Positions 6,937-16,071 are shown, counted from the first letter of the stretch. The stretch: DNA of 38,255 nt from Veillonellaceae bacterium (GCA_012798135.1 JAAZNU010000329.1:1-38255), one strand, 5' to 3'. Numbers and translations are program-made. Notes: generated by a model not told the origin, from the sequence alone.

Positions 6937-7344
6937 TTATTTACAATAAACCTTTAAGATTATTGTAACTATAATAATGGTGGTTAATATAGTTCCATGA
7001 AAAATAACCAATGTTTTTGAGAAACATGTTAGAAACCAAGAAGAAACGGATTTTTTATAAGAATATGCGTCCAATGAATAATCAATTGTTAACTCGTCGC
7101 GTTCTCTCACGGCATCATAAAGCTTTCTGTACATGCGCTCTTGCCATAAGAAAAAGGCGTCCAAAAACCAAAAAGAAATAGCGGGCAAATACGCTACAAT
7201 TATTAAATTTGAGTTAGACTCTTTAGCAGACAAGGCAAAAAGAGCGGAAATTATTATTACGCTCCAACTCTTTAAAAGAAAAGAGTTGCTCGCCATCCTT
7301 AAGATAATATTTTGAATCATTTCAAGATGTTTTTCTTTTTTCAT
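6937..7344 (-). CDS. Three-helix membrane protein paired with TIR gene
   Basis: A 135-aa membrane protein with helices at about 24-42, 47-67 and 109-131; a charged loop (69-105, with WQERMYRKLYDAVRERDE) probably lies in the cytoplasm. The N-terminal MIQNIILRMASNSFLLKSW segment and the FWFLDAFFLWQERMYRKLYD segment are the most family-like parts; I recall similar proteins in bacterial accessory islands but know no function. It begins 11 bp after the stop of the TIR gene, with a clear AAAGGAG ribosome site, so the two share an mRNA. In a TIR defence pair it could be the membrane partner that senses infection or permeabilises the membrane; this is inference only. Confidence 0.78.
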   Translation of the reverse strand: MKKEKHLEMIQNIILRMASNSFLLKSWSVIIISALFALSAKESNSNLIIVAYLPAISFWFLDAFFLWQERMYRKLYDAVRERDELTIDYSLDAYSYKKSVSSWFLTCFSKTLVIFHGTILTTIIIVTIILKVYCK

Positions 7345-7355
7345 AATTACTCCTT

Positions 7356-7877
7356 TCAGCTAAAAAATCTCTGAAGCGGACCATCATCATATGTTTCAAA
7401 CGCTGGCTTGAAAATTACTAAAATACCGTTTTTTAATTCAAGCCTTTTATAAACGGATAGATACTCACGCCCCGGGTAATCTTCGCCATTTGTAGCAACG
7501 GGGATTACCAGCAACTTATCATAAGGCTTTAGACTGTCAGCGACACCGACCTCCCAGGGCACCCATTTAGACTGCAGGGCATTTTTTGTGGCTAACATTA
7601 AAAAATACTCATTATTTTTTATTTTATCTTTAATTTTTATTGCAGTCTCTTTATTTGTTATTCTAGGCATAGCATCGTCTTGCCAATCGATATATAATTT
7701 ATAACCAGATTTTGCTAAATAGCGTTGCAGGCCTAAAACAAGATCTTTATCTAGGTGGCTATGAGATAAAAAAACGGTCTTGGCTGTTTCCTTTGACGCT
7801 TTAGATTCTTGAAATTTTTGCTCCAAGGCCCTGTCTTGCGGAGCAGCTTTTAACATCGCCTCTGTTAGATATGCCAT
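7356..7877 (-). CDS. TIR domain protein
   Basis: A 173-aa protein that is essentially one TIR domain after a 30-residue helical N-terminus. TVFLSHSHLDKDLV (34-47) is the first strand and box 1, LYIDWQDDAMP (61-71) the second region, and KWVPWEVGVADSL (104-116) carries Glu109, the position of the catalytic Glu in NAD-cleaving TIR domains. Bacterial TIR proteins consume NAD or make a cyclic-ADP-ribose-type signal during phage infection. Here the partner is a small membrane protein, not a SLOG/Sir2 (ThsA) gene, so it is not classical Thoeris. A good AAAGGAGG ribosome site precedes the ATG, and a TATACT box at about 7899-7904 may give it its own promoter. Confidence 0.88.
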   Translation of the reverse strand: MAYLTEAMLKAAPQDRALEQKFQESKASKETAKTVFLSHSHLDKDLVLGLQRYLAKSGYKLYIDWQDDAMPRITNKETAIKIKDKIKNNEYFLMLATKNALQSKWVPWEVGVADSLKPYDKLLVIPVATNGEDYPGREYLSVYKRLELKNGILVIFKPAFETYDDGPLQRFFS

Positions 7878-7903
7878 TTTTCCCTCCTTTGAATAGTTAG
7901 TAT

Positions 7904-7934
7904 AAAAAAAGAAAAATCCCGGTGAAGGCCGGGG
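7904..7934 (-). terminator. Terminator after the type III Res gene
   Basis: On the minus strand CCCCGG and CCGGGA form a short GC stem (7917-7922 with 7929-7934), followed by a long T-rich tract (complement of 7904-7916). It separates the restriction genes from the TIR pair. Confidence 0.8.
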
Positions 7935-7961
7935 TATTCTGATAAAGTTCTTCTGTTAAGC

Positions 7962-10622
7962 TTAAGAGACGTCTATCTCTTTAACGTTACTAATTGGCGC
8001 TTTAAAGTTCACGTCCGGAAAGTTTTCAAAATGCTTTTTTCCGCAATGGATTTTCATCTTTTCCGACTCTCTTAGCTCCTGGTCTTTACCTTTCGTCTCC
8101 GCGACAAAATAGACCCGTTTATCACCCTCAAACACTATAGCCCAATCCGGATTATAGCTTCCGATCGGCGTTTCGATTTTAAACCAGAATGGAAGTTTGA
8201 AATAAAATTTCACATCTTCTCTACTCTCCAAGTCTTTGGCAAAAGACTCTTCAACTCCGGAATCCACCAAAATATAATCATAAAGAGTTTTTTCCTGATT
8301 TTTAACCTGAACCATATTCTCCAGATAGCCGGCCAGCTCCTCGTTTTCAAATTCCTTCATTTCCCAGAAACCATTGGCGATTTTATCGTATTTGATGCCG
8401 TCAATCATCATTGTATTGAGGGCCTGGTTAATCACTTGCGAGGCAACATCCATAAAATGTTGCGGATTTTTTAGAATATCCCCCACCCCACCTGAGGCCA
8501 AAATAATTTTTGAAATGGTGTCTTTGGTTAGTTTGGTTTTATTTTGAATATAGCCAAGAAAATCAGGCACCTTCCGAATATTAAAAGCTAATGGGGCCTC
8601 TTTGCTTCTTTTGATATTGGCGACTACGCCTTCTTTTGAGATATTAAGGGATGCTTTTGCGTTGACTATTTTAGTTTCTTTGATTTCAGCCTCCGCTAGC
8701 TCCTTGGCGGCTTTTTTTATCAACTCCTGGGTATCATAATTTACTTGATAGCGGGTTTTGTGTTTGATGCGTTCCCACAAGTCTTTGAAGTTTTCATCTA
8801 GCTGGTAGCCTTTTTTCAGATTTATGTCTCTCCGTTGTCGCTTGTCTTTTATGCGGCCGGAGAAGTTAACCCCACACTCTTCTTCAATTTCTGTCTGCAA
8901 CGACCTGGCAAAGTCATCATAGCTTTCATTGGCGATCACAGTTAGAATATTTTGGTTTTGATCAAAAACACGCAAACCGTTTTGGTCCACCGGCAGGCGC
9001 AGTCCCCGACCGATTTCCTGTCGTTTTTTGATTTCCGATTTCGTTTCGTTTAGTGTGCAAATTTGAAAAACATTGGGATTGTCCCACCCTTCTCTTAAAG
9101 CGGAATGAGAAAAGATGAAGCGCAAAGGCTCATCAAGCGAAAGCAGTTTTTCCTTATCCTTCATAATGAGAGCATAAGTATCGTCGTCAGCCCTGGTATT
9201 GCCCTGCGTGTCCTTGAGTGCGCCCTGTTTGTCCTGGGAAAAATAACCATTGTGGACTTTTTCCACCGCGAACGGGACCAGCTGCTTATATTCTGGATTC
9301 TGAATCGCCCGGTTAAATGCTTCTTCAAACCACAGGGCAAGCTTACCCTTGCTTGCCGTGGCAGTATCATAATTGCGGTAGTTGGCCACGCGGTCAATAA
9401 AGAAAAGCGATAGAACTTTAATACCTCGAGGACGTAATATTCGCTCTTTTTCAAAATGGTTGGCAACCGTTGTATTGATTTGGGTTCGCATTATTTCGTC
9501 CGTCAAGCCGCCCTGGCTTTCACCGGCGCGGAGAGTTTGGCTATTGCTAAAAGTTATGCTTTGATTTTCCGCATCCATTTCATTGATAACAAAACCGTCT
9601 TTGTAAAGGTCTCTCTGGCCGGAAAGTTTGTAAAGATCATCGCCCACCCTGACGGTTAAATCTTTTTTTTGCACGCCATCTTTACCGGCAACATCGATTC
9701 TAACCGAAGCGGTGATGGTCATTTTTTTAGCCTTGACGCTCTTGAGCTCCACATAAGCGGCGTTATAGCTGTTTTGCGCAAGGACAGAATCCACTTCTAT
9801 TTTTTTAACCAGGCCCAAATCATAGGCTTTAACCGGATCCAATTTGTAGATTAGATTATAATGATACTTGTGCGTGGCCGAATAGCGCAAGGTGCAAAGA
9901 GGATTCAGGTTGGCAATAGCCTGTCGCCGGATCTCCGTTTCCATATTTTGCGGCTCGTCCACGATCACGATCGGCTGGACGCCCTGCAGGTATTCAATCG
10001 GAATACCCCAATCACTGTTCTGATAAATGACGTTTTTCCCGGCTTTTTCATCACTAAATTTGGCAAAGGAATCAATATTGATAACCAAAATTTGCAGGGT
10101 GTTGGTAGTCGCAAAGCTTTTTAAAAGTCCTCTCTTCCTGGGGTCATAAACAGCGAAATCCATTTCCGGATTTTCATAAAGCAAAGCAAAATGTTCTTTG
10201 GTAATCTCTAAGTTTTTCAGCACGCCCTCTTTAATGGCGATGCCTGGCACCACAATTATGAATTTCTTAAAACCATAGCGTTTGTACAGCTCGTGAATGG
10301 TGCGCAGATAAACGTAGGTCTTGCCGGTCCCGGTCTCCATTTCTATTGAAAAATTGAGCCCGTCCAACTTGTCGGACTCGTCAAGGTCATTTTCTTTTTG
10401 CACGTCCCGGACATTTTTCAACAAGGTATCATGAGATATAAGCAAATTATTGGCAATGACCAGGTTATCTTTAAATTGGAGCTGTCCCAAAGGGCGAGAA
10501 AACTCAATCTCAAAATCGCCCTTATTCAAAGGCTGGCCTTTAAAGATATTGACCACGGTGCTGATGGCGTCAAGCTGGTATTGTTGATTGGCGTCGAATT
10601 GAAGTTTCATAAATTCATACAA
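7962..10622 (-). CDS. res: Type III restriction endonuclease subunit Res
   Basis: An 886-aa Res subunit of a type III restriction-modification system: an SF2 helicase/ATPase that moves or signals along DNA after Mod binds an unmodified site, joined to a nuclease. Walker A is METGTGKT (95-102), motif II is DEPQ (222-225), and later helicase motifs include SALREGWDNPN and the QEIGRGLRLP arginine-finger motif. The C-terminal PD-(D/E)XK domain has Asp826 in NPDWAI and Glu842/Lys844 in AETKGK, all intact. Length is normal for Res. Its first codons overlap the end of the HerA-like gene by 8 nt, and mod lies just beyond, so the three are one translation-coupled unit. Confidence 0.96.
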   Translation of the reverse strand: MYEFMKLQFDANQQYQLDAISTVVNIFKGQPLNKGDFEIEFSRPLGQLQFKDNLVIANNLLISHDTLLKNVRDVQKENDLDESDKLDGLNFSIEMETGTGKTYVYLRTIHELYKRYGFKKFIIVVPGIAIKEGVLKNLEITKEHFALLYENPEMDFAVYDPRKRGLLKSFATTNTLQILVINIDSFAKFSDEKAGKNVIYQNSDWGIPIEYLQGVQPIVIVDEPQNMETEIRRQAIANLNPLCTLRYSATHKYHYNLIYKLDPVKAYDLGLVKKIEVDSVLAQNSYNAAYVELKSVKAKKMTITASVRIDVAGKDGVQKKDLTVRVGDDLYKLSGQRDLYKDGFVINEMDAENQSITFSNSQTLRAGESQGGLTDEIMRTQINTTVANHFEKERILRPRGIKVLSLFFIDRVANYRNYDTATASKGKLALWFEEAFNRAIQNPEYKQLVPFAVEKVHNGYFSQDKQGALKDTQGNTRADDDTYALIMKDKEKLLSLDEPLRFIFSHSALREGWDNPNVFQICTLNETKSEIKKRQEIGRGLRLPVDQNGLRVFDQNQNILTVIANESYDDFARSLQTEIEEECGVNFSGRIKDKRQRRDINLKKGYQLDENFKDLWERIKHKTRYQVNYDTQELIKKAAKELAEAEIKETKIVNAKASLNISKEGVVANIKRSKEAPLAFNIRKVPDFLGYIQNKTKLTKDTISKIILASGGVGDILKNPQHFMDVASQVINQALNTMMIDGIKYDKIANGFWEMKEFENEELAGYLENMVQVKNQEKTLYDYILVDSGVEESFAKDLESREDVKFYFKLPFWFKIETPIGSYNPDWAIVFEGDKRVYFVAETKGKDQELRESEKMKIHCGKKHFENFPDVNFKAPISNVKEIDVS

Positions 10623-12900
10623 TATTTTTTCTTATTAAATCACGGTCATTCAGTCTTAAAATAACTGGTTGTTTTAATTTCAAGGCTTTGCCAACCACTA
10701 TTGCATGTCTTTCTTCTAGGGTGGGCAGAGTGTTGGCATAGTCAGAACCAATATAGTTCTCCAAAAAAGTCTTACCCGTATCATCAAATACACGAAGAGC
10801 AAAGATGGTGTTACATTGATTTAAAATACTTTTGCTAATATTAGCAGTTCTTTGGGTTATAATTAAACTACCTAAGCCATACTTTCTTCCCTGCAAAATT
10901 ATTTTGGCTGTTCCATTGGTTGCACTCTTGTCCCCTTCATTTGCTGTAGAATTCCATTCAGGAACTAGAGAGTGGGCCTCCTCAAAAACTAATAATATCC
11001 TAGCCTGTTGATTCTCAGATACACCCAAATTCAGAAGTATTTTAAATATTTCCTCAGAAATTATTCTCGTTTTTTCAGCCGCAGTAAGATCGGTTGTAAT
11101 AGCCCCGTATCCAATTTTTTCTCCTTTTGTAACTTTGTGATAATCAGGATTAAATATTCTAATTCGTTTGGACTTCTCAAAGGTTTTATTATCTGGGATT
11201 GTCTCATCGCCAAAGAGAAATACACAAATGTCCTTTTTAAGCGCAGCCTTATATTCCTGTATATTTCCACTCTTTTCGTAATTAATTGTATTATTTGGTT
11301 CCTCACGATGAATATAGGTTGCTCTATTGTTTAAAGAATTAAAAGTGTTTTCGGAATCAATGTTTAATGTGTTCTCTTCAATATAATATTTTAGTTCCTT
11401 TTTGTACTCATTTGTAATATCTATGCAAATAATCTTGACGTCTGTATTATTGACCACCTTTTGAATTAATTCAAAAGTTAGGCACGATTTTCCGATCCCG
11501 AGTATTCCAAGAATGGCTGTGTTATGTGTGATAAGCGAATTATAGTCCTTTATAGCCAATTCTATATCTGTTTGGGGTAATTTGCCAACCGTATTTGTAT
11601 CAATTTTAGTATCTTCTTTGACATCGAGTAAAAATACTGGGGAAAAAATATCTGGAAGCCACTTAACGGTGCTTAACTCGTTGCTTTCTTTATTATAGTA
11701 TCCTAGTTTCTGGGCTATGCCAATGAGATACCCATACATATCATGGTTTTCAAGTTTTTCTTCGTCGGTTTTGCCATCAATTATTTGGAATAAAGTTTCT
11801 TGTTCGTGTATGTTCGTTTTGACTACGGTGCCCTCTTTTAAGAGTTTATGGTTTTCACTTTTGGGATCGACAAGAGAAAGAAAGTATATTTTATTTATGT
11901 TTGAGCCCCCCGAGACGTACCCCAAGAAGTTGTTTCTGTTTCTGTACATATAATTGGATGTAATTTGCTGGCGGCTATTTTCAGGCAATTCTTCTATATC
12001 AAACAAATGAACACTGTTGTCGTGAGAAAAGATCGTATTGGAATCTGTTATTAATTCATTTGTTTTGAAGTTAATTTTTAATGGACTGTGTTTTTCTTGT
12101 AGCAAATAAATTGTTATCCACTTCTTGTTTAATAGTTGTTTCTCATTTATAATAATCCCTATTGCACCTTTGTGCAGCTCTAATGATAAATATACTAATT
12201 GCCCCTTTTTTATTTCAGGCACTTTGTGTTTTTGATAATCAATCTCAACTTTATACAGAAATGGGTTTTCGCAACCTATGGCCATGCCAAGAATTTCTGA
12301 AAAGCTTTTTGTTTCTTTAAAAAAGAGCCAAAGCTTTGTTACCCAGTCGACCAGGAATTCCACGGGCTCTTTGAAAATGACGAACAACCAAAAGCTATAT
12401 AAAACTAAGAATATCGAAGGATCATTACGAAAATAAGAAAATAGAGTTAGCAGATACATTATCGAAAAAATCCATTTTGCGCTGCCAATTTTAGTAACTA
12501 TTTTAAATAAAAACCGCTGAAATTTTGAGAGTAGCGGAAAATAGGACAAAAATATTAAGATGATAGATGAGATAAGTAACCCCGTTGAAGTTATCAGCAA
12601 GGTCTTATATGCAAAAAAGCTTTGCGGTGATTTTATACCAATCAGCGCAATAATAACTGCTACAGAATTACTAATAACATCAACCGGCTTAGTAAAATAT
12701 GGCTCAGATACATACGATCCCAATATAAGAATGAGAGCCCCGGAAATAAACAAAAGGTTAAAATAATTACTGGTGTCTGTAAAAAAACTCAAGCTCCGAC
12801 CATTTAAAGCCCAGCAAACCAATAGAAGAATTGATAGATATATCAAAGCAGTAATTATTCTTTGGCCGATTGATAAATTTGAAGCTTCCTTGTTATGCAT
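10615..12900 (-). CDS. Membrane-anchored HerA/DUF87 ATPase
   Basis: A 761-aa protein with six predicted membrane helices (about 16-32, 46-64, 74-90, 101-121, 143-157, 162-177), a middle beta-rich region (about 205-440) and a HerA/FtsK-type ATPase domain (about 445-761). Walker A is GILGIGKSC (465-473); Walker B is RILLVFEEAH near 640; LIITQRT and the following NQCNTIFALRV are typical HerA motifs. HerA proteins form hexamers that pump DNA or proteins. Position is unusual: it lies between mod and res, its ATG directly follows the mod stop (TAAATG), and its end overlaps res by 8 nt. That argues strongly for joint action with the type III enzyme, perhaps at the membrane where phage DNA enters. 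Confidence 0.88.
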   Translation of the reverse strand: MHNKEASNLSIGQRIITALIYLSILLLVCWALNGRSLSFFTDTSNYFNLLFISGALILILGSYVSEPYFTKPVDVISNSVAVIIALIGIKSPQSFFAYKTLLITSTGLLISSIILIFLSYFPLLSKFQRFLFKIVTKIGSAKWIFSIMYLLTLFSYFRNDPSIFLVLYSFWLFVIFKEPVEFLVDWVTKLWLFFKETKSFSEILGMAIGCENPFLYKVEIDYQKHKVPEIKKGQLVYLSLELHKGAIGIIINEKQLLNKKWITIYLLQEKHSPLKINFKTNELITDSNTIFSHDNSVHLFDIEELPENSRQQITSNYMYRNRNNFLGYVSGGSNINKIYFLSLVDPKSENHKLLKEGTVVKTNIHEQETLFQIIDGKTDEEKLENHDMYGYLIGIAQKLGYYNKESNELSTVKWLPDIFSPVFLLDVKEDTKIDTNTVGKLPQTDIELAIKDYNSLITHNTAILGILGIGKSCLTFELIQKVVNNTDVKIICIDITNEYKKELKYYIEENTLNIDSENTFNSLNNRATYIHREEPNNTINYEKSGNIQEYKAALKKDICVFLFGDETIPDNKTFEKSKRIRIFNPDYHKVTKGEKIGYGAITTDLTAAEKTRIISEEIFKILLNLGVSENQQARILLVFEEAHSLVPEWNSTANEGDKSATNGTAKIILQGRKYGLGSLIITQRTANISKSILNQCNTIFALRVFDDTGKTFLENYIGSDYANTLPTLEERHAIVVGKALKLKQPVILRLNDRDLIRKNIV

Positions 12901-14802
12901 TTATATCACCTTAAAGTCAATCTTTACTGACTCCATTTGTAGAAGAGTGTTGGTTTTTAACTGGTCATTGCTTTTAAATGATTTGTCCAACAAAACAACC
13001 TTTTCTGGTTTATCATTGAGGATAGCATCAACCAGGCTCTGGTTGATCTCGTCTTCCAGGCAAACAATCATCTTGTCGCTACCAAGCGAAAAATACTCCT
13101 TATCTTCGACCTGCTTCACCTCAACTTTTATATTCAAATCAAGACCTGTTTTCAGTATCAGTTCATAAAGGATATTTTCTTTGGAGCTCTCCCCTTTTAC
13201 ATTATCAATAAAGATATTCATTTGTTCGATTAGCTCTTGTTCGGTGGATACATCATTACGCCAGATTTTAAAATTACTCTCAGAGAGATGAAATATTTTT
13301 AGCCCGGTGTCAGCTCTTCCCGTTAAGTTCAGCTCGTCTTTTTGAGTTTCATAAATTTTATGGAAAGCCCGTTTAATCCTTTTTGTTGCAATTTCGCTTA
13401 TGGTTTTAAAGCCCTTTTCAAAAGCAGAGCTTTGTTCACTGCAAGGCTCTGCAAGTTGTATTGATATACTTTTTCTATTGCCACCGTCGATAGCATTTAA
13501 TGAAATCACTGCATCAGCTGTACTGCCAGAACCAGCAAAAAAATCCAAAACAATATCGCCGGATGCCACACTTGTTCCCATTTTAAGCATTCGCTGGATA
13601 AGTTTTGTTGGTTTAGGATAATCAAAGATGTCCTTCCCTATTATACTGTCGACCTCCTTTGTTCCCTCATCTATTGAGCCAGAGTCGGAATATTTCCATA
13701 AATTTATTGGAACAACACCCTCTTTAAGTTCATTAAGATATTTTTTTAATCGAGGGTACTGGTGGCCACCGCTTTTCCCCCAGTATAGCCTATTTTCTGC
13801 CTCATGTTTTTTGTATTGTTCTTTACTGTACTTCCAAGCATTGGTTGGATGTTCTATCTCTTTTCCATTAAAAGGATTTTTCACCTTATAGCAGAGATTG
13901 GGCCTTTGAGTCCGAGTACGCTGGCTAACATATGAAACACTAGTCCAGGTTCCTTTGGGATCGTTATCAGGATTACTATAAATTGAGTCTGATTTTTCAC
14001 TGCGCTGCTCTCTTAACTCATTAAGGGAACTATTCCTTCTATAAAGCAGCAAATGATCAATTATTGAGGCCATTAGTTTTGCATCATTGCTTCTTGTATA
14101 GCGCTTTTCCCAAATAATGTCTGCAATAAAATTATCTTCACCAAAAATTTCATTCATAATCACCCGGAGATTATGAACCTCGTTATCATCTATACTGACA
14201 AAAATTACCCCATCCTGGCGCAAAAGATTCCTGGCCAAAAAAAGTCTCGGATACATCATAGAAAGCCAGTTTGAATGATAGTGCCCGTTATCGCGGCTAT
14301 TTTTCCGGAATATCCCTTCATTAGTGAGATTGCCCTCTTCGTCTTTGTCCCCCACTCTTTGCAGATAATCCTCTTTGGACTCTTGAAATCTATCAGGATA
14401 TATAAAGCTGTCATTGCCGGTATTATAAGGTGGATCAATATAAATCATTTTGATTTTACCATAATAGGACTTTTGCAACACCTTCAAAACCTGGAGGTTT
14501 TCCCCTTCAATAAATATGTTCTCCGTATTATCAAAATCCACGGATTCTTCTCTGACAGGCTTTAACGTCGCGGTTGTCGGCTCCTGGATGTGCCGAAAGC
14601 AGTCGCTTTTGCCGGCCCAATTGAGGCCATAGCGCTCATTGTCAATGTTGACGCTCTCGCCAAAAGTCTGTTTGAGCTTATCCGGATCTATTCTGTCCTC
14701 GGTAAAGATCATTGGGGCTTTTTGTCGCAACAGCTCAATTAATTCCTGATGGGGAACGCGCGATTTCCCGTCCATTTTTTCCGGCTGAGGTTTTGTTTTC
14801 AT
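12901..14802 (-). CDS. mod: Type III DNA methyltransferase subunit Mod
   Basis: A 633-aa adenine-N6 methyltransferase of the beta class. The catalytic motif DPPYNTGND begins at 123, and the cofactor motif DFFAGSGSTAD lies at 420-430, in the reversed order expected for this class. The region between (about 225-395), including WEKRYTRSNDAK and the following variable stretch, holds the target recognition domain. The C-terminal 150 residues are typical of Mod. It marks one strand of the host site and guides Res. Its stop is immediately followed by the ATG of the HerA-like gene, and the Xer recombinase gene ends 33 bp upstream. No simple-sequence repeat for phase variation was noticed inside the gene. 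Confidence 0.96.
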   Translation of the reverse strand: MKTKPQPEKMDGKSRVPHQELIELLRQKAPMIFTEDRIDPDKLKQTFGESVNIDNERYGLNWAGKSDCFRHIQEPTTATLKPVREESVDFDNTENIFIEGENLQVLKVLQKSYYGKIKMIYIDPPYNTGNDSFIYPDRFQESKEDYLQRVGDKDEEGNLTNEGIFRKNSRDNGHYHSNWLSMMYPRLFLARNLLRQDGVIFVSIDDNEVHNLRVIMNEIFGEDNFIADIIWEKRYTRSNDAKLMASIIDHLLLYRRNSSLNELREQRSEKSDSIYSNPDNDPKGTWTSVSYVSQRTRTQRPNLCYKVKNPFNGKEIEHPTNAWKYSKEQYKKHEAENRLYWGKSGGHQYPRLKKYLNELKEGVVPINLWKYSDSGSIDEGTKEVDSIIGKDIFDYPKPTKLIQRMLKMGTSVASGDIVLDFFAGSGSTADAVISLNAIDGGNRKSISIQLAEPCSEQSSAFEKGFKTISEIATKRIKRAFHKIYETQKDELNLTGRADTGLKIFHLSESNFKIWRNDVSTEQELIEQMNIFIDNVKGESSKENILYELILKTGLDLNIKVEVKQVEDKEYFSLGSDKMIVCLEDEINQSLVDAILNDKPEKVVLLDKSFKSNDQLKTNTLLQMESVKIDFKVI

Positions 14803-14835
14803 AGTATCTCTATTATATATAAAGGTGGTATTTTT

Positions 14836-15738
14836 TTACCTGTTTTTATTTATCACCATTTTCTCAAGATTCTCTTGAGTACGTTTGAGTGTTGGATGTG
14901 TGTAAATCCCCAGGCTGGACAGATTGGCATGGCCAGTAATGGCCTGCAGTCCGACCAAATCATTCTGATTGGCTGCGTTATAAGCCGAAGCAAAAAGGTG
15001 CCTTAATGAATGAACGGCGATCCCCTTTTCGTCAATCCCCAACTGTTTCAATTTCGTTTTGACTAACTGGCGAATGGATTCCCCTGTCGGCCGAGTGCCC
15101 AGTCGTGTTAAAAAAACCGCTTCTGTTTTTATCTTGGCTGCATAGTCTGAGCGAACTTCCAGCCAGGCGGCCAGAGAGTCTTTTTGCGGTCCGGCCAAAG
15201 GAATAACTCTCAGCTTGTCCCCTTTCCCCTTACGGATAGTGATCGTAGCCACCCGCGTTTGGGGAATATAAATATCTTTTAAATCCAATCCAACCAGTTC
15301 TTCTCTTCTAAGTCCGGCGCCGACAAACAAGTCCAAAATTGCATAAATCCTCTTCCCTGTCATCGTATCGGTTTTAGTGATTGAAAGCAAGTTGACAGCC
15401 ACCCGCTCATCAAGAGGATCAACTTTCTTTTCGTTTTCACTCAACCGCTCGAGCCGGATCCGTTCTGCCGGATTGTCTTTTAGATGGTGGTTTTCCCACA
15501 ACCAATTATAAAGAGACTTGATGGTGGCCAGCCTCCGATTGCGCGTGCGCTTAGACAATTCCCTTTCTTCCAGGTCTAATAAATAATTACGAATATCCTG
15601 TTCCCTTGCGGACAGGATGTTTTTATTCTTCAACCATTTGGCAAATTGATTCAGGTCGGCTTGATAGTTTCTGACGGTGCAAACAGATTTGAACGATTTG
15701 AGCCAGGTGGCAATTAGTTTTTCCACTTTTAAAGTCAT
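14836..15738 (-). CDS. XerC/XerD-type tyrosine recombinase
   Basis: A 300-aa tyrosine recombinase with a SAM-like N-terminal DNA-binding domain (1-85) and catalytic domain (105-300). Catalytic residues are all visible: Arg144 (AGLRREE), Lys172 in RKGKGDK, His243-x-x-Arg246 (HSLRH), His270 (ITGHANLSS) and nucleophile Tyr279 in SSLGIYTH. Size and LSSLGIY motif are those of XerC/D, which resolve plasmid dimers; integrases are often longer. The gene begins 3 bp after a Phd-like gene and lies 33 bp before mod, so it is probably cotranscribed with the restriction genes. It may resolve multimers, shuffle a DNA segment or have moved this cassette. I could not identify its core site. Confidence 0.93.
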   Translation of the reverse strand: MTLKVEKLIATWLKSFKSVCTVRNYQADLNQFAKWLKNKNILSAREQDIRNYLLDLEERELSKRTRNRRLATIKSLYNWLWENHHLKDNPAERIRLERLSENEKKVDPLDERVAVNLLSITKTDTMTGKRIYAILDLFVGAGLRREELVGLDLKDIYIPQTRVATITIRKGKGDKLRVIPLAGPQKDSLAAWLEVRSDYAAKIKTEAVFLTRLGTRPTGESIRQLVKTKLKQLGIDEKGIAVHSLRHLFASAYNAANQNDLVGLQAITGHANLSSLGIYTHPTLKRTQENLEKMVINKNR

Positions 15739-15741
15739 AGA

Positions 15742-15927
15742 CTAAAATTTCTTGTGAGAGGTATCTTTGGGTAAAGATTCCGGATCAGTATAAGGCAAGA
15801 TCGCGGCAATCCCCCTACCCTCTTCTGTTAGGATAAGTGGCTTGCCCTGCTCCTTCATTGCAGCGAGCAAATGAAAAATATTTTCTTCAGAGATGTCAAT
15901 CCGGTTGGTGCGTAATGTTTGGTGCAT
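15742..15927 (-). CDS. Phd/YefM-like antitoxin or small regulator
   Basis: A 61-aa protein when started at ATG 15927; a longer frame begins at 16002, but that would place the coding sequence over the palindrome at 15958-15984, so I prefer the short form, which starts MHQTLRTNRIDISEENI. The order ISEENIFHLLAAMKEQGKPLI, then TEEGRGIAAILPYTDPESL, follows Phd/YefM antitoxins, which bind their own operator through this fold. No RelE- or Doc-size toxin partner follows: the next gene, 3 bp on, is the Xer recombinase, and the upstream neighbour is a large Fic protein. It may therefore be the repressor of the recombinase-restriction operon. No clear ribosome site is seen. Confidence 0.68.
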   Translation of the reverse strand: MHQTLRTNRIDISEENIFHLLAAMKEQGKPLILTEEGRGIAAILPYTDPESLPKDTSHKKF

Positions 15928-15957
15928 ATAGTTAGCGCCCACAAGGGCTTTAAACAA

Positions 15958-15984
15958 CTTGTTATAATATTTAATTATAACAAG
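15958..15984 (-). promoter_or_regulatory. Palindromic promoter/operator of the phd-like gene
   Basis: CTTGTTATAAT and its exact complement (11-bp arms, loop ATTTA). On the minus strand TATAAT within the right arm can serve as a -10 box, placing the transcript start about 35-45 bp ahead of the phd-like ATG at 15927. Phd-type proteins usually bind such palindromes, so autoregulation is likely. Confidence 0.7.
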
Positions 15985-16007
15985 CTCGGCTATCAAAGTC
16001 AAACAAA

Positions 16008-16028
16008 AAAGAGCTCATTAAGAGCCCT
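16008..16028 (-). terminator. Possible terminator of the fic gene
   Basis: On the minus strand GGGCTC, loop, GAGCTC (one weak or wobble pair) and then TTTTTT lie about 45 bp past the fic stop. The stem is short, so confidence is moderate. Confidence 0.5.
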
Positions 16029-16071
16029 ATTTGTTGAAAATGAACTTGGTATAACAAAGGCGGCCCATCCC

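Noticed and set aside
6937..7877. Classical Thoeris system
   Set aside because: The TIR gene has no neighbouring ThsA-type SLOG/Sir2 gene or macro-domain effector.
9105..10124. Several plus-strand and other-frame open frames inside the Res gene
   Set aside because: All overlap a protein with intact helicase and nuclease motifs; they have no ribosome sites and no recognisable domains.
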